Below are positions 19,210 through 27,616 of a DNA stretch of 64,000 bases, one piece after another. Source of the DNA: Helicobacter ailurogastricus (GTDB taxonomy: Bacteria; Campylobacterota; Campylobacteria; Campylobacterales; Helicobacteraceae); the NCBI RefSeq assembly GCF_001282945.1, contig NZ_CDMG01000002.1:213039-277038 (forward strand), written 5' to 3'. The notes under the pieces were generated by a model. That model worked only from the letters and a program-made list of their open reading frames with translations, was not told where the DNA came from and did not search any database. A program made the position numbers and the translations under genes. Positions within the stretch are counted from its first letter, which is position 1. Each line of letters opens with the position of its first letter.

Positions 19210-19757
19210 GGTTGCTCTCCATTAATCGAAAACTCCCCATTCCACACTTGCAGACCGGTGGCGATCTTGATCACATCCAACACCAAAATATAATCTGTGT
19301 GCTGGCCGCTGGTGCGCTGGACGATGGAGGCATCTAAGAAAAGACTAGGTTTTCTTGTGGCGATCTGTGGGCCTTGCAACGCTCTAGCCCCGCCGATTGT
19401 GTGATCTGCGCTTTGGCCATCATCATCGAAGGTTTTTACAGCATCAAATTTGCTCCCTGCGATCTCTTGCAAAGTTTTAAGCAACATTTGCGTGAGCTGG
19501 GCAGTGTCTAGGCGTTGTTTGGTATCATTAGCCATTTCCACGACCCCAAAAACCGCCCCTTGCAACTGCTGCACTTTGGGGCTTTTAAGCATAGCGTTTA
19601 AAGCCTTCTTAGCGGTGGTGGCAATGCCCGTTGTCAGCTCTTGCTTGGCGTTAGTTGCGGGTGTGGGGGTGCTGTTGCAACCCCCAGCTCCTAAAGCCAA
19701 AAACCCAAAGACCAGCGCACTTAAAAGCCTTTTATGCAAAGAAGTGGGCCCTACCAT
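19206..19757 (-). CDS. LpoB-like lipoprotein 1
   Basis: A 183-residue lipoprotein with a signal peptide and lipobox (LGAGGC). The body matches the LpoB-type fold (PF13036): a central LDTAQLTQMLLKTLQEI helix and a C-terminal strand pattern DYILVLDVIKIATGLQVWNGEF. In enterobacteria LpoB activates penicillin-binding protein 1b; in Helicobacter the role is unknown to me. It is the last gene of the lipoprotein cluster and overlaps its upstream paralogue by 7 bases. Close similarity of the two C-termini (ADYxLxLxxIKxGLxVW type) supports gene duplication. Confidence 0.8.
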   Translation of the reverse strand: MVGPTSLHKRLLSALVFGFLALGAGGCNSTPTPATNAKQELTTGIATTAKKALNAMLKSPKVQQLQGAVFGVVEMANDTKQRLDTAQLTQMLLKTLQEIAGSKFDAVKTFDDDGQSADHTIGGARALQGPQIATRKPSLFLDASIVQRTSGQHTDYILVLDVIKIATGLQVWNGEFSINGEQP

Positions 19758-20392
19758 GAAACGGACTTATTGCTCCCCAGTTTGGTGATGGGAAACTCTT
19801 GGCTCCACACATCTAACCCGCTTTTGATGCTCGCAAGGCGCAAAATAAAGATGTAATCGATGCGTTGTTTGCTCGAGCTTACGCGTGCGTTGCGCTGGAT
19901 CACTTTGCCGCTTAAGCTCAAATCGGGGGCTCTTAGTGTGCCTTTTTCCTTCGTGGTTTCTTGATTATATTCATCGTTGTTGCGCAATTTGCGGGCTCTA
20001 TCAATCATTTTATCTTCACCGCCCCCACTGCCCGCAATGGCCCTTGTTACATAGAATTTGCCCTGTACTTTGTCTTTTAAAGTCTGAATCACCATTTGCG
20101 TGAGTTGCTCGGTGTCGAAGTGTTGCATGGTGTCGTTAATGACATCTGAAACGGCAATGACCTGTTTGCCTTGCAAGCCTTGGACATCATGGCTTTGTAG
20201 CATAGAGGCCACGGCGGTTTTGGCTGCATCCTCCACATCTTGGTAATCTAGCCCCGCAGTGGCGTATTTTTTATCGTTTAAATCTTTTTGGGAGGCGTAG
20301 GTTACATCATTACCACAACCTGCAAGCGCCAGAGCCAAAGCCCCCGCCACGCAAGAAGCCAAAATTTTTTTATTTAACGCCGCTGTTTTCAT
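19751..20392 (-). CDS. LpoB-like lipoprotein 2
   Basis: A 213-residue lipoprotein, signal peptide ALALALAGC, with an LpoB-type domain: AVASMLQSHDVQGLQGKQVI, FDTEQLTQMVIQTLKDK and the ending YIFILRLASIKSGLDVWSQEF. Residues 118-145 form a charged, glycine-containing insert absent in the other two paralogues. It overlaps the Lpp20-like gene upstream by 23 bases and paralogue 1 downstream by 7. I recall H. pylori having a similar gene beside lpp20. Confidence 0.8.
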   Translation of the reverse strand: MKTAALNKKILASCVAGALALALAGCGNDVTYASQKDLNDKKYATAGLDYQDVEDAAKTAVASMLQSHDVQGLQGKQVIAVSDVINDTMQHFDTEQLTQMVIQTLKDKVQGKFYVTRAIAGSGGGEDKMIDRARKLRNNDEYNQETTKEKGTLRAPDLSLSGKVIQRNARVSSSKQRIDYIFILRLASIKSGLDVWSQEFPITKLGSNKSVSW

Positions 20393-21062
20393 TTTTTCCT
20401 TTCTGTTCTCTTTGTTTGGTTAAAGACTCTTGTTTTGGGTTCGCTTGCTCTTTGGGCGCGCTCGTTTGTTCTAGCGCCTTTGGTATTGCTGTTTCTTTGG
20501 GTGTTGTTGGCTTGGGTGTTGCCACGCCTTCTTTAGCCGTCTTTGAAGTGGGCTTGGCTTCTATTGCTTTTGGTGTGGGCGCTTCTGCCTTTGGTGTACC
20601 TGCTTCGCTCCCTTGGGCCTTAGTTTCTGCCTTTTCTTTAGGCTCTATTGCTTTAGCAGGGGCTTTAGGCTCTTGTGTTTGTGGCTCTGTGGGTTTTGGC
20701 GTAGGGCGAGGGGTGATCTTAGCCTTCTTAGCCTCCTTCGCGTCTGCACGCAATAAAACATAGACCTGAGAGGGACCTACCCATTGAGACTCCAAATGCA
20801 CCCCCACCAACTCCACTTGCATGGGCCCTTCAGCAGCTTGCTTTTGTTGAATCAACACCCAAGCGGCCATCTTATCCTTGGCTTTTGCACTGGCGACATT
20901 GGTGGCAAAATCCACATCTTGATCCACAACGGGGGCACCCGCACAGGCGAAAAGATCGTTTTGCTGAAGGTAGGCTTTAGCGGGGCAGTTTTGCACCCAA
21001 GCGGGGCTACCCGCACAACCTAAGAAAGACAACAAAACCCCCCCCAACCAAAGTGGTTTCAC
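20370..21062 (-). CDS. Lpp20-like lipoprotein with long Lys/Pro/Ala/Thr tail
   Basis: A 230-residue predicted lipoprotein (lipobox LGCAG). Residues 15-110 form an Lpp20-type domain (DVDFATNVASAKAKDKMAAW parallels the Lpp20 pattern). The last 110 residues are a low-complexity Lys/Pro/Ala/Thr/Glu tail, plausibly a wall-spanning or peptidoglycan-contacting stalk. GTG start at 21062 without a strong ribosome site. A G8 run (minus strand, bases 21038-21045) sits in signal-peptide codons 6-9; a one-base slip would switch the gene off. It lies 11 bases after lpp20. Confidence 0.8.
   Translation of the reverse strand: MKPLWLGGVLLSFLGCAGSPAWVQNCPAKAYLQQNDLFACAGAPVVDQDVDFATNVASAKAKDKMAAWVLIQQKQAAEGPMQVELVGVHLESQWVGPSQVYVLLRADAKEAKKAKITPRPTPKPTEPQTQEPKAPAKAIEPKEKAETKAQGSEAGTPKAEAPTPKAIEAKPTSKTAKEGVATPKPTTPKETAIPKALEQTSAPKEQANPKQESLTKQREQKGKNENSGVK
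21038..21045 (-). repeat. G8 homopolymer in a lipoprotein signal peptide
   Basis: Eight consecutive G on the coding strand span the Leu-Gly-Gly-Val codons near the start of the Lpp20-like gene. Homopolymer tracts at the 5' end of surface genes are the usual site of slipped-strand phase variation in Helicobacter. In this copy the frame is open (ON). Confidence 0.6.
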
Positions 21063-21073
21063 CGATTTCAGGC

Positions 21074-21583
21074 TTATTTGGATTGCAAGCCTAAATCTGA
21101 ACGGATTTTAGACACAATGCCTTGATCGAGCCCAACCAAAACCCAGACCCGATCTTTGCCGACCCACTCAGCAACCTGTTTTGTGGCGACCAACTCACGC
21201 TCAACTGCCTGATCCACTTTAGTGCTAGCCTGTTTATCTAAATCTTGTCCCATTCTTGTTTTGGCACTTTTAATCTCACCAAGCAAGGTTGATTTTAAAT
21301 TTGCTGCCAACTTAGTCCTAGCTGCGGCGGTGGCTTGATCGGTTGCAAAAGACACATCTCCACTTACGATCTCGTACGACCCTCGGGCCAAGAAAAGATC
21401 GCTGTATTGTTTGTCATGCATATTGACTTTACTAAGTTCGCCAACCACCCACTTAGGAGCATCCTTCGTTTCTTTGCGGTATTCTTTGTTCTCTTTGCTG
21501 ACCCCGGATTTGGGCTCACCGCACCCTACAATGATCAAAGCCCCCACAACACTCCCTAGTAACAACCATTTCTTAGCACCCAT
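21074..21583 (-). CDS. lpp20: Lipoprotein Lpp20
   Basis: Homologue of H. pylori Lpp20, a conserved, immunogenic membrane-associated lipoprotein of unknown biochemical role. The 169-residue protein has lipobox IIVGC, then APKWVVGELSKV, SFATDQATAAARTKLAANLK and the near-identical closing segment VGKDRVWVLVGLD. These match Lpp20 as I remember it along the whole length. The ATG follows AAGGAG. It is the second gene of the five-gene lipoprotein cluster, 58 bases after the first. Confidence 0.93.
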   Translation of the reverse strand: MGAKKWLLLGSVVGALIIVGCGEPKSGVSKENKEYRKETKDAPKWVVGELSKVNMHDKQYSDLFLARGSYEIVSGDVSFATDQATAAARTKLAANLKSTLLGEIKSAKTRMGQDLDKQASTKVDQAVERELVATKQVAEWVGKDRVWVLVGLDQGIVSKIRSDLGLQSK

Positions 21584-21641
21584 GTTGGCTCCTTGTTTTC
21601 AAAATAAAACTCGACTCTAGCACAAAAACGGCAACTAAAAC

Positions 21642-22253
21642 CTAACGACCTGCTCTAGCTTGGGGTTCAGCGTGCAAAATAGGCAATTCTGCTTTCCACA
21701 ATTCTTGCCCACTTTGGCCATTCACCAAGCGCAACACCAACATGTTTTCTACACCCTCTTTAGTGGTGTTTTGCACCAATTTTGTGCCTAAAATCAAGTT
21801 AGGGTGTTTTGCGGCCTTCGCGTTGGCTTCAAGCACAATAAATTTCTTTTGCTCTTTCAACACCGCCTCTTGGGCTTGCACAAGTTTTTTCAGGTCTATT
21901 TGCTCTTTTGTGCTGTTTGCAGGCTCAAGCATCAGGGTTTGGTGCCCTTTGATTTTTTGCACCTTTGGATCTTTGAGCATATTTTCTACGGCATTTTTAG
22001 CCACTTTAGCCACTTCTTCATCCGTGAGCGCCTCAGCTTTGGCGCTCTGCTCTGCTTTGGGGGCTTGGCTTGTGGGTTTGCCCTCCTCTTTTTGCTCCTC
22101 GGGTTTTTTCACCTCTGGTTTTTCTGCCTCTTGTTTGGGGGCTTCTTTGTGGCTCTCCTCTTTTTTAGGGCTGTGATCTTCTTTAGCTTTGTCGCACCCG
22201 GCTAGAGCTAAAGCTGTGGCTAAACCTAGAAACGCTAACTTTTTAGAAACCAT
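21642..22253 (-). CDS. LpoB-like lipoprotein 3 with Lys/Glu-rich linker
   Basis: A 203-residue lipoprotein (lipobox ALAGC) with a long, highly charged linker (about residues 22-75, Lys/Glu/Pro) before a shorter LpoB-like domain: AVENMLKDPKVQKIKGHQTL, a central helix and the ending MLVLRLVNGQSGQELWKAEL. The linker could reach through the cell wall from the outer membrane, as in enterobacterial LpoB (inference). ATG with AAGGAG-type site upstream. First gene of the lipoprotein cluster; rpsR ends 21 bases before it. Confidence 0.8.
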   Translation of the reverse strand: MVSKKLAFLGLATALALAGCDKAKEDHSPKKEESHKEAPKQEAEKPEVKKPEEQKEEGKPTSQAPKAEQSAKAEALTDEEVAKVAKNAVENMLKDPKVQKIKGHQTLMLEPANSTKEQIDLKKLVQAQEAVLKEQKKFIVLEANAKAAKHPNLILGTKLVQNTTKEGVENMLVLRLVNGQSGQELWKAELPILHAEPQARAGR

Positions 22254-22274
22254 GTTTTTCTCCTTGTTTTAAAA

Positions 22275-22532
22275 TTAAGACAATCTAAAGGGGTTATCCA
22301 CCACTTTTTTGCGATCCACCACATAGGGGATCAACGCCATGTGGCGCGCCCTTTTGATCGCCACTTCGACTCTCTCTTGCCACTTTTTGCTATTGCCCGT
22401 CAAGCGACGGGGCATGATTTTATAACGCTCAGACAAGGAATGTTTTAACAACTCCAAATCTTTATAGTCGATGAACTCAATCTTGGCTTCCGTGTATTTG
22501 CAGTAGCGTTTTGAGTATTTCTTTCTTTCCAT
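22275..22532 (-). CDS. rpsR: 30S ribosomal protein S18
   Basis: Small-subunit protein S18, 85 residues, with the family core [20 protein letters not shown] and [22 protein letters not shown]. It binds next to S6 on the platform. The conserved rpsF-ssb-rpsR order is kept here, with 19 bases between ssb and rpsR. Confidence 0.98.
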   Translation of the reverse strand: MERKKYSKRYCKYTEAKIEFIDYKDLELLKHSLSERYKIMPRRLTGNSKKWQERVEVAIKRARHMALIPYVVDRKKVVDNPFRLS

Positions 22533-22551
22533 TTCTTTCCTTTAGGCTAAT

Positions 22552-23013
22552 TTAAAAAGGCATGTCGTCATCGACATTGATCTCAGGGATTTTCTCTTCT
22601 CTCTTGGGGGCTGGGGTTTTAGAGGTTTGGGGGTAACTTTGCGTATAGCCCTGTGACGCTTGCGTGTAATCTTGTGGGGCACTCTGTGCTTTGCTATCGA
22701 GCATCACTAAATTCTCCGCCACCACTACATGCTTGCTGCGTTTGTTGCCCATGCTGTCTGTCCAACTCTCAAACTTCAAACGCCCCTCAATGAGCACCTT
22801 AGACCCCTTGTGTAGGTATTGTTGTGCGATCTCGGCTGTGCGCCCAAAAAAAGTAACATCCACAAAACAAGTTTCTTGTTCTTTACTCCCGTCTTGTTTT
22901 TTGTAGGTGTGGTTTGTGGCAATGCCCCCGCTCCCCACCACAGATCCACTGGGCAAGTGGCGCACCTCTACATCTTTTGTAAAGTGTCCGACAAGGGTGA
23001 TTTTATTATACAC
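22552..23013 (-). CDS. ssb: Single-stranded DNA-binding protein
   Basis: Tetrameric SSB that coats single-stranded DNA in replication and repair. The 153-residue protein has an OB fold at about 1-105 ([50 protein letters not shown]), a flexible Gln/Ser/Pro linker, and the acidic tip DDDMPF that docks partner proteins. Its start overlaps the end of rpsF by 8 bases. Confidence 0.98.
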   Translation of the reverse strand: MYNKITLVGHFTKDVEVRHLPSGSVVGSGGIATNHTYKKQDGSKEQETCFVDVTFFGRTAEIAQQYLHKGSKVLIEGRLKFESWTDSMGNKRSKHVVVAENLVMLDSKAQSAPQDYTQASQGYTQSYPQTSKTPAPKREEKIPEINVDDDMPF

Positions 23014-23419
23014 CTTGACCTTCTGCGGGAGGTTCTTTAGCTGGGGCCTCTTTATGGGGCTTTTCGGGCGCGGCGTGCAAGATTTTTTTAGAAGCCCTAT
23101 CGACCAAAGTGTGCCACGCTTTTTGTTCTTTCTTGTTCTCGTATTTTAAAATGATGAAACGCAACACATCTTCATTGATGCGATATAGCCTCTCAAGCTC
23201 TAAAACCGCTTTTGGCTCGGCTTGGAAGTAAATGACAAAATAGTGGCCCCTTTTATGTTTTTGGATTTCATAGGCCAAATGGCGCGCGCCCATGTCTAGG
23301 GTGTTGGCGATCACGCCCCCTTGTCCGGTGATCACCTCTTGGTAAAAAGCGATCTTGTTTTTCAGCTCCTCTTCCACTAAAGTGGGTTTGAGGATAAACA
23401 TTGTCTCGTAATGCTTCAA
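23006..23419 (-). CDS. rpsF: 30S ribosomal protein S6
   Basis: Small-subunit protein S6, 137 residues: the ferredoxin-like domain ([32 protein letters not shown]) plus a C-terminal extension rich in Lys, Glu and Pro. The ATG follows AAGGAGA. First gene of the rpsF-ssb-rpsR unit, 62 bases after holA, so it may have its own promoter. Confidence 0.98.
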   Translation of the reverse strand: MKHYETMFILKPTLVEEELKNKIAFYQEVITGQGGVIANTLDMGARHLAYEIQKHKRGHYFVIYFQAEPKAVLELERLYRINEDVLRFIILKYENKKEQKAWHTLVDRASKKILHAAPEKPHKEAPAKEPPAEGQGV

Positions 23420-23481
23420 AAAATCTCCTTTTGGTTTGCGCCCTCTTGTTGTGCCAAAAGAGCAAGGTTAAGCCCACGATT

Positions 23482-24468
23482 CTAGCGGATACAATCTTGT
23501 ATTTTGATTAAAAAATGCCAGCTTTTCTCCCTTTGCCCCTGCAAGTTTGCGTTGTGCCAACTTTGCAACAGACTAAATAGAGTGGCGTAGTCGGCGACTT
23601 GAAAACAACGATCTTTGAGCTCTTTGACAATGGCGGGCGGGGGGTTGTAGCCTAAAATGTCCTTGGCTTGCGCTTGTCCTTTTTGGCTGTGGGCGTAAAA
23701 ACCAAAGAGTTGGTAGAAATACCGCCACAACGCCCTTAGCCACTCGCTCTCATCTAGCCCTTCGCTTTCCAAACACCCCCACAACTCCAGCACCCCCTCT
23801 TTTGCAAATAGGGCGTTTAAAAAACTTGAAATCTCCACCGCTCCCATGCCCTGCACAAAGTCCTGCACCTCTTTTAAGCCTATGTCTTGTCCTAGCAGGG
23901 CGAGTTTTTCTAAATCCCTATGGACTAAGCGCAAATCAAAGTTATGCCCCTCTAGGAGTAAATGCAAAGCCTCTTGGCTGATCTTTAGATGCAAAGCGTG
24001 GATTTTCTCTTGCGCCAACTCTAAGAGCGTACCATCAGGAGGGGTGAAGAAGCGCACTTCTAAAACAGAGTCTTTTAACCCTGCGTGCTTAAAATTTGCG
24101 CTAAATTGCCTGAAGTCTTGGGCGTATTCGCTTTGGCTTTTTGCCCCCCGATAAAACTCCACAATCAAGGCATTTTGGGGGTGTTTGGCTAAAGTGTCTA
24201 AGAGTTTTTGTGTCTCTTTGGCGGCGAGCTTTTTATCCAATTTGAGCCACGCTAAATTGCCCTTAGCAAATAAACTAGATTGCCCCAGCCACTCCAAACA
24301 CTCGTTTAAATCAAACGCGCTAAAATACGCCCGATTGATTTGCGCTTGGGGGTAGAGTTTGGCGATTTTTTGCCCATAATATTCAATGTAAAACTCCCAC
24401 TCCCCATAGAGCAACACCGCCCTAGGTGTGCGGGTTTTTAAATAGTTTTCTAGGTCTTTTTGGTACAT
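23482..24468 (-). CDS. holA: DNA polymerase III delta subunit HolA
   Basis: Clamp-loader delta subunit that opens the beta clamp. The 328-residue protein shows the weakly conserved HolA pattern: N-terminal VLLYGEWEFYIEYY in place of an ATPase P-loop, the ALIVEFYRGAKS segment, and C-terminal helices with LWRYFYQLFGF. Position directly above rpsF matches HP1247. It overlaps the end of the putative endonuclease gene by 19 bases, which is notable for an essential replication gene. Confidence 0.9.
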   Translation of the reverse strand: MYQKDLENYLKTRTPRAVLLYGEWEFYIEYYGQKIAKLYPQAQINRAYFSAFDLNECLEWLGQSSLFAKGNLAWLKLDKKLAAKETQKLLDTLAKHPQNALIVEFYRGAKSQSEYAQDFRQFSANFKHAGLKDSVLEVRFFTPPDGTLLELAQEKIHALHLKISQEALHLLLEGHNFDLRLVHRDLEKLALLGQDIGLKEVQDFVQGMGAVEISSFLNALFAKEGVLELWGCLESEGLDESEWLRALWRYFYQLFGFYAHSQKGQAQAKDILGYNPPPAIVKELKDRCFQVADYATLFSLLQSWHNANLQGQREKSWHFLIKIQDCIR

Positions 24469-25226
24469 ATTATCACTTCCAAAATTTGTAAAATGTCGTG
24501 GTGGTGGTTAGGACTTAGGGTGGCAAAAATCTTAAAAAGTTCTAATAAAAAATCTTTGTGTCCTGCCCCTAAAATAAAGCTACCGCACTCTTTTAACCCC
24601 GCCATTCTCCCTAAAAGTGGGGTTTGCGTGTTTAGGTGGGTGATGGGGATACAGACATAGAGCATGGGTTGCGCCCCCACAGCCCTTTGCTTTTCTCTAA
24701 TCACAATCTCAACCAAAATACCCAAGGAATCAAAGAAATACACCAAAAGTGGGTATTGCACCGCTAAGTGCTGAAAATTTAAGCCGAAAATTTCCTTATG
24801 TCGGCAGTAACCGCGCACAATTTTCAAGTCATCTTGCTCTGTCAAAAACATATTTTTAGGCATGTTTTGCAATGAATCTTTTAAAGCCTTGATCTCTTCT
24901 GGGAGAATCCATCCCCATTGCACAAAATAATAAAGAAATTCGCTTAACTCGTAAAGGGCTTTTGTTTTGCCATTTGCCCCTTTAAACTCTTTTTCAGGCA
25001 AGGTGCTTAGGCTTATGTCTTTATCTGTTTTATCCACATCATAGCTGATTTGCCACTCTATGTAATGTTGTGGTGAAAAAGGTTTTTTTCTTGTAGCGGT
25101 AGGCATCCCATATTCATAAGGATTTTGACGGACTTTTACCCTAATTTTGCCACTCTGTGTCGTTAAAGGGATTTGTTGTCCAATGCCAATAATATTTCCA
25201 TGTGCATCACTAAAACTAATCCACAT
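24450..25226 (-). CDS. Putative type II restriction endonuclease paired with a DNA methylase
   Basis: A 258-residue protein I do not recognise by motif. It directly follows, and overlaps by 11 bases, an N6-adenine methylase gene, the usual arrangement of a type II restriction-modification pair. Candidate acidic residues lie in YELSEFLYYFVQWGW and SLGILVEIVIREKQR; the latter (EIVIREK) could be part of a PD-(D/E)xK-like core, but no clean motif is visible. There is no signal peptide or membrane span. An uncharacterised companion protein is the alternative. Its end overlaps holA. Confidence 0.55.
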   Translation of the reverse strand: MWISFSDAHGNIIGIGQQIPLTTQSGKIRVKVRQNPYEYGMPTATRKKPFSPQHYIEWQISYDVDKTDKDISLSTLPEKEFKGANGKTKALYELSEFLYYFVQWGWILPEEIKALKDSLQNMPKNMFLTEQDDLKIVRGYCRHKEIFGLNFQHLAVQYPLLVYFFDSLGILVEIVIREKQRAVGAQPMLYVCIPITHLNTQTPLLGRMAGLKECGSFILGAGHKDFLLELFKIFATLSPNHHHDILQILEVIICTKKT

Positions 25227-26289
25227 AATGCTCTCCTAATAGTTCTCGAAAATAAGCCTTGATTTTAGGGCTTACCTGCTTATTTTGGCTTGCTTCAATG
25301 AAGGCGTTTTCCAGGGTTTTAAACCTTTCAAAATTAAAGAAAATGTCGCAATTTCTTAGGTAGTAGGGGATGTGGGGGATTTGGGTTTTAAAAATGTCAA
25401 TGTAGCAGTAAAGGCTGTATTTTTGCGGGTCGATTAAAATGCTGTGTGGCTTTTGGGCGGGCATAAAGGTTTTTGAGCGCGCGAGGGCGTTGATGTCTCT
25501 TAGGGGGTAAAAAAATGCCCGCGCTTCTTTAACCTTTTTGGCGTTGGGGTATTTGTCGATGTGGGGGGTGATGGGCTCTAGGTCTTTGAGCTTAAAGCTC
25601 TTGCCCTCTAGAGTGGCAAAGGAGAAATTGGCGATAAAGTCAAAATCCATGCCGACATTGTCCCTTGTATAAAGGGCGAGCACAATAGGAAAGGGGGAGA
25701 GCGATTTGGGGCAAAAGATTTGAGAGCTAAGGATGAGGGTATTTTTTAAAATGTAATTTTGCCTAAACCCTTTTAGGGCTTGTAAGTTTGTTTTTTTGAT
25801 GAGATAAGATAAAGGGTGTAGGACACACACAAAATCCGCATTTAATAGGTCGTAAGAGCGCAAGAAACTTAGCCCCAAATCCCTAGTCTTTAAAGGAGGG
25901 TCTATGTCTTGAGGGGCGGTTTTTAGGGCTTGGCGCACCTGTGAAGTGGTGTCGTTGTAGGGAGGATTACCCACAATAACAAGCTTATCGCCCTCTAAAA
26001 ACCCAAAACTTTCACGGCTACATCTCTTTAAGGCGTTTTTGTGGAGTAAAATAGCTTTAGGGGCGTTGGCTTTGGCTTGTTTTAAGGCGTATAAATCCCT
26101 GTCCACGCCCACCACTTTTTTAAAGCCTTGTTGTGTGAGAAACGCCCCATCTCCGCATGCGCTATCCAGCAGGCAATATTCTTTGGGGTCTAGGTGTGCG
26201 GTAAGCATCGCAAAGGCTTTTTGCACTAAAAAGGGCGGGGTGTAAAAACTGCCTAGATTGATTTTCTCAAGCGGGCTTAAATGGCTCAC
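25216..26289 (-). CDS. N6-adenine DNA methyltransferase (type II R-M)
   Basis: A 357-residue SAM-dependent DNA methylase. Motif I for SAM binding is LLDSACGDGAFL, and motif IV is VGNPPYND, the NPPY catalytic motif of N6-adenine methylases. Motif I precedes motif IV as in gamma-type enzymes, and the C-terminal half would hold target recognition. The specificity cannot be read from the sequence. It overlaps aroE by 4 bases and the putative endonuclease by 11, so the pair sits seamlessly inside a housekeeping chain, where I recall H. pylori having the RNase R gene. Confidence 0.88.
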   Translation of the reverse strand: MSHLSPLEKINLGSFYTPPFLVQKAFAMLTAHLDPKEYCLLDSACGDGAFLTQQGFKKVVGVDRDLYALKQAKANAPKAILLHKNALKRCSRESFGFLEGDKLVIVGNPPYNDTTSQVRQALKTAPQDIDPPLKTRDLGLSFLRSYDLLNADFVCVLHPLSYLIKKTNLQALKGFRQNYILKNTLILSSQIFCPKSLSPFPIVLALYTRDNVGMDFDFIANFSFATLEGKSFKLKDLEPITPHIDKYPNAKKVKEARAFFYPLRDINALARSKTFMPAQKPHSILIDPQKYSLYCYIDIFKTQIPHIPYYLRNCDIFFNFERFKTLENAFIEASQNKQVSPKIKAYFRELLGEHYVD

Positions 26290-27080
26290 TTGAGTACTGC
26301 TTGCATGGTTTCTTGCACTAGGGGGCTTGGCAGTTTTGGGGCAAATTGTGCGAAACTCAGCACCGCTTGGGCAATTAACATAGCCTTGCCATCAAAGGTT
26401 TGTAGGCCACACTCTTTGGCTAGGCTTAAAAAGGGGGTTTGGCGGTAAATGAGATCGTAGGCATATTTAGCCTGCCTAAACAAGGCTTTTAATAGGCCCT
26501 CCTCATAGGGCAGGTTGTCGTCTTTAAGCCCGGCGGTGGTGGTGTTGATGATTAAATCGTAGCCACTAGACGGGCAATCTTTGGTTAAAAAACTGGGGAC
26601 ATTTTGGGCTTGGAAATAGGCGAGTCTATCCGCACTTCTATTACACACCGCCACTTCTACGCCCCTTGATTGTAGAGCACACACCACAGCGCGGCTGCTG
26701 CCCCCCGCCCCAAAGACCAAAGCTCTAACAATTTTTAACCCCTTTAATGGGGCTAAAAAGCCCTCTATGTCGGTGTTGTAGCCGATAATCTCCCCCTCTC
26801 TTAGCACCCAAGTATTCACGGCTTGAATCTCTTTAGCTAGCCCCTCCACTTTATCGCTTGAGTGAAACGCCGCTTCTTTAAAGGGCGTGGTGATGTTTGC
26901 CCCACACAAACCCAGCTCTAAAAAACGCTGTTTCAACTCTGCGGGATTTTCTAACAAAAGGGGGTGATAACTCGCCTTAAAGCCTAGCTCTTTCTCAAAG
27001 CGCGCAAAAACGGCGTTGTGAAGAAGAGGGGATTTGGAGTGGGCAATGGGATTGCCAAAGACAGCGTAAAGGCGCATCAT
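26286..27080 (-). CDS. aroE: Shikimate dehydrogenase
   Basis: NADPH-dependent reduction of 3-dehydroshikimate in aromatic amino-acid synthesis. The 264-residue protein has the substrate motif FGNPIAHSKSPLLHN, the catalytic lysine in NITTPFKE, the nucleotide motif VFGAGGSSRAVV, and the C-terminal FDGKAMLIAQA. The start overlaps the SH3 gene by 4 bases. Confidence 0.96.
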   Translation of the reverse strand: MMRLYAVFGNPIAHSKSPLLHNAVFARFEKELGFKASYHPLLLENPAELKQRFLELGLCGANITTPFKEAAFHSSDKVEGLAKEIQAVNTWVLREGEIIGYNTDIEGFLAPLKGLKIVRALVFGAGGSSRAVVCALQSRGVEVAVCNRSADRLAYFQAQNVPSFLTKDCPSSGYDLIINTTTAGLKDDNLPYEEGLLKALFRQAKYAYDLIYRQTPFLSLAKECGLQTFDGKAMLIAQAVLSFAQFAPKLPSPLVQETMQAVLK

Positions 27081-27616
27081 TTGCTCTTTTTTAAGAGTTT
27101 TAAATACACCCAGCCCTTTTCTACCCGCCCCCAGCCGTCTTTAACCTCTAAAATATGCACCTCTTGCCCCCTTAAAATCTTGCCCACCACTTGGGCGTGG
27201 ATGCTCGGCGTGGCGCGGACATTCACCACGCTAAAGCCCACATAGTAAATGGTGTCTTGCTGTATTTGGGGCGTTTCTTTAAGCTCTGTGGTTTGAGGTG
27301 TAGCCACTTTCATAACCTGTTTGTTCTCTTGCGCTTTAAGGGCTTCTTGGGTTTTAGGGGTTGCTGTTTTTTGGACTTCTTTTTCTTGGGCCGCGTTTCC
27401 TTGAGATTCTGGCTTTTCTTGCGCTTTGGGGGCTTCTTTTTCCACCTGCGCTTGCTCTTGTGCCTTTTCTTGGGTGTTGGCTTCTACTTGTGCCTGCTTG
27501 GGGTTTGCTTGGGGCTTGACCTCAGCCACAAACGCCCCCACATACACACCAAGACACAACGCCACCACCCCCAAGCCATAGCCATAGAGTTTAAAAAATT
27601 TCAACGCCATATTCAC
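27077..27616 (-). CDS. Membrane-anchored SH3-domain protein
   Basis: A 179-residue protein: N-terminal TM anchor (about 10-30), a Gln/Glu/Lys/Ala-rich linker (35-115) probably in the periplasm, and a C-terminal bacterial SH3 domain (VVNVRATPSIHAQVVGKI ... GWGRVEKGWVYLKLL). Such domains often bind cell wall peptides. Position beside aroE matches HP1250 as I recall. Function unproven. It overlaps purM by 4 bases upstream. Confidence 0.8.
   Translation of the reverse strand: MNMALKFFKLYGYGLGVVALCLGVYVGAFVAEVKPQANPKQAQVEANTQEKAQEQAQVEKEAPKAQEKPESQGNAAQEKEVQKTATPKTQEALKAQENKQVMKVATPQTTELKETPQIQQDTIYYVGFSVVNVRATPSIHAQVVGKILRGQEVHILEVKDGWGRVEKGWVYLKLLKKSK

Noticed and set aside
21742-22205. Two plus-strand frames opposite LpoB-like lipoprotein 3
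   Set aside because: The Phe/Ser/Cys-rich products mirror the Lys/Glu-rich linker; no ribosome site.
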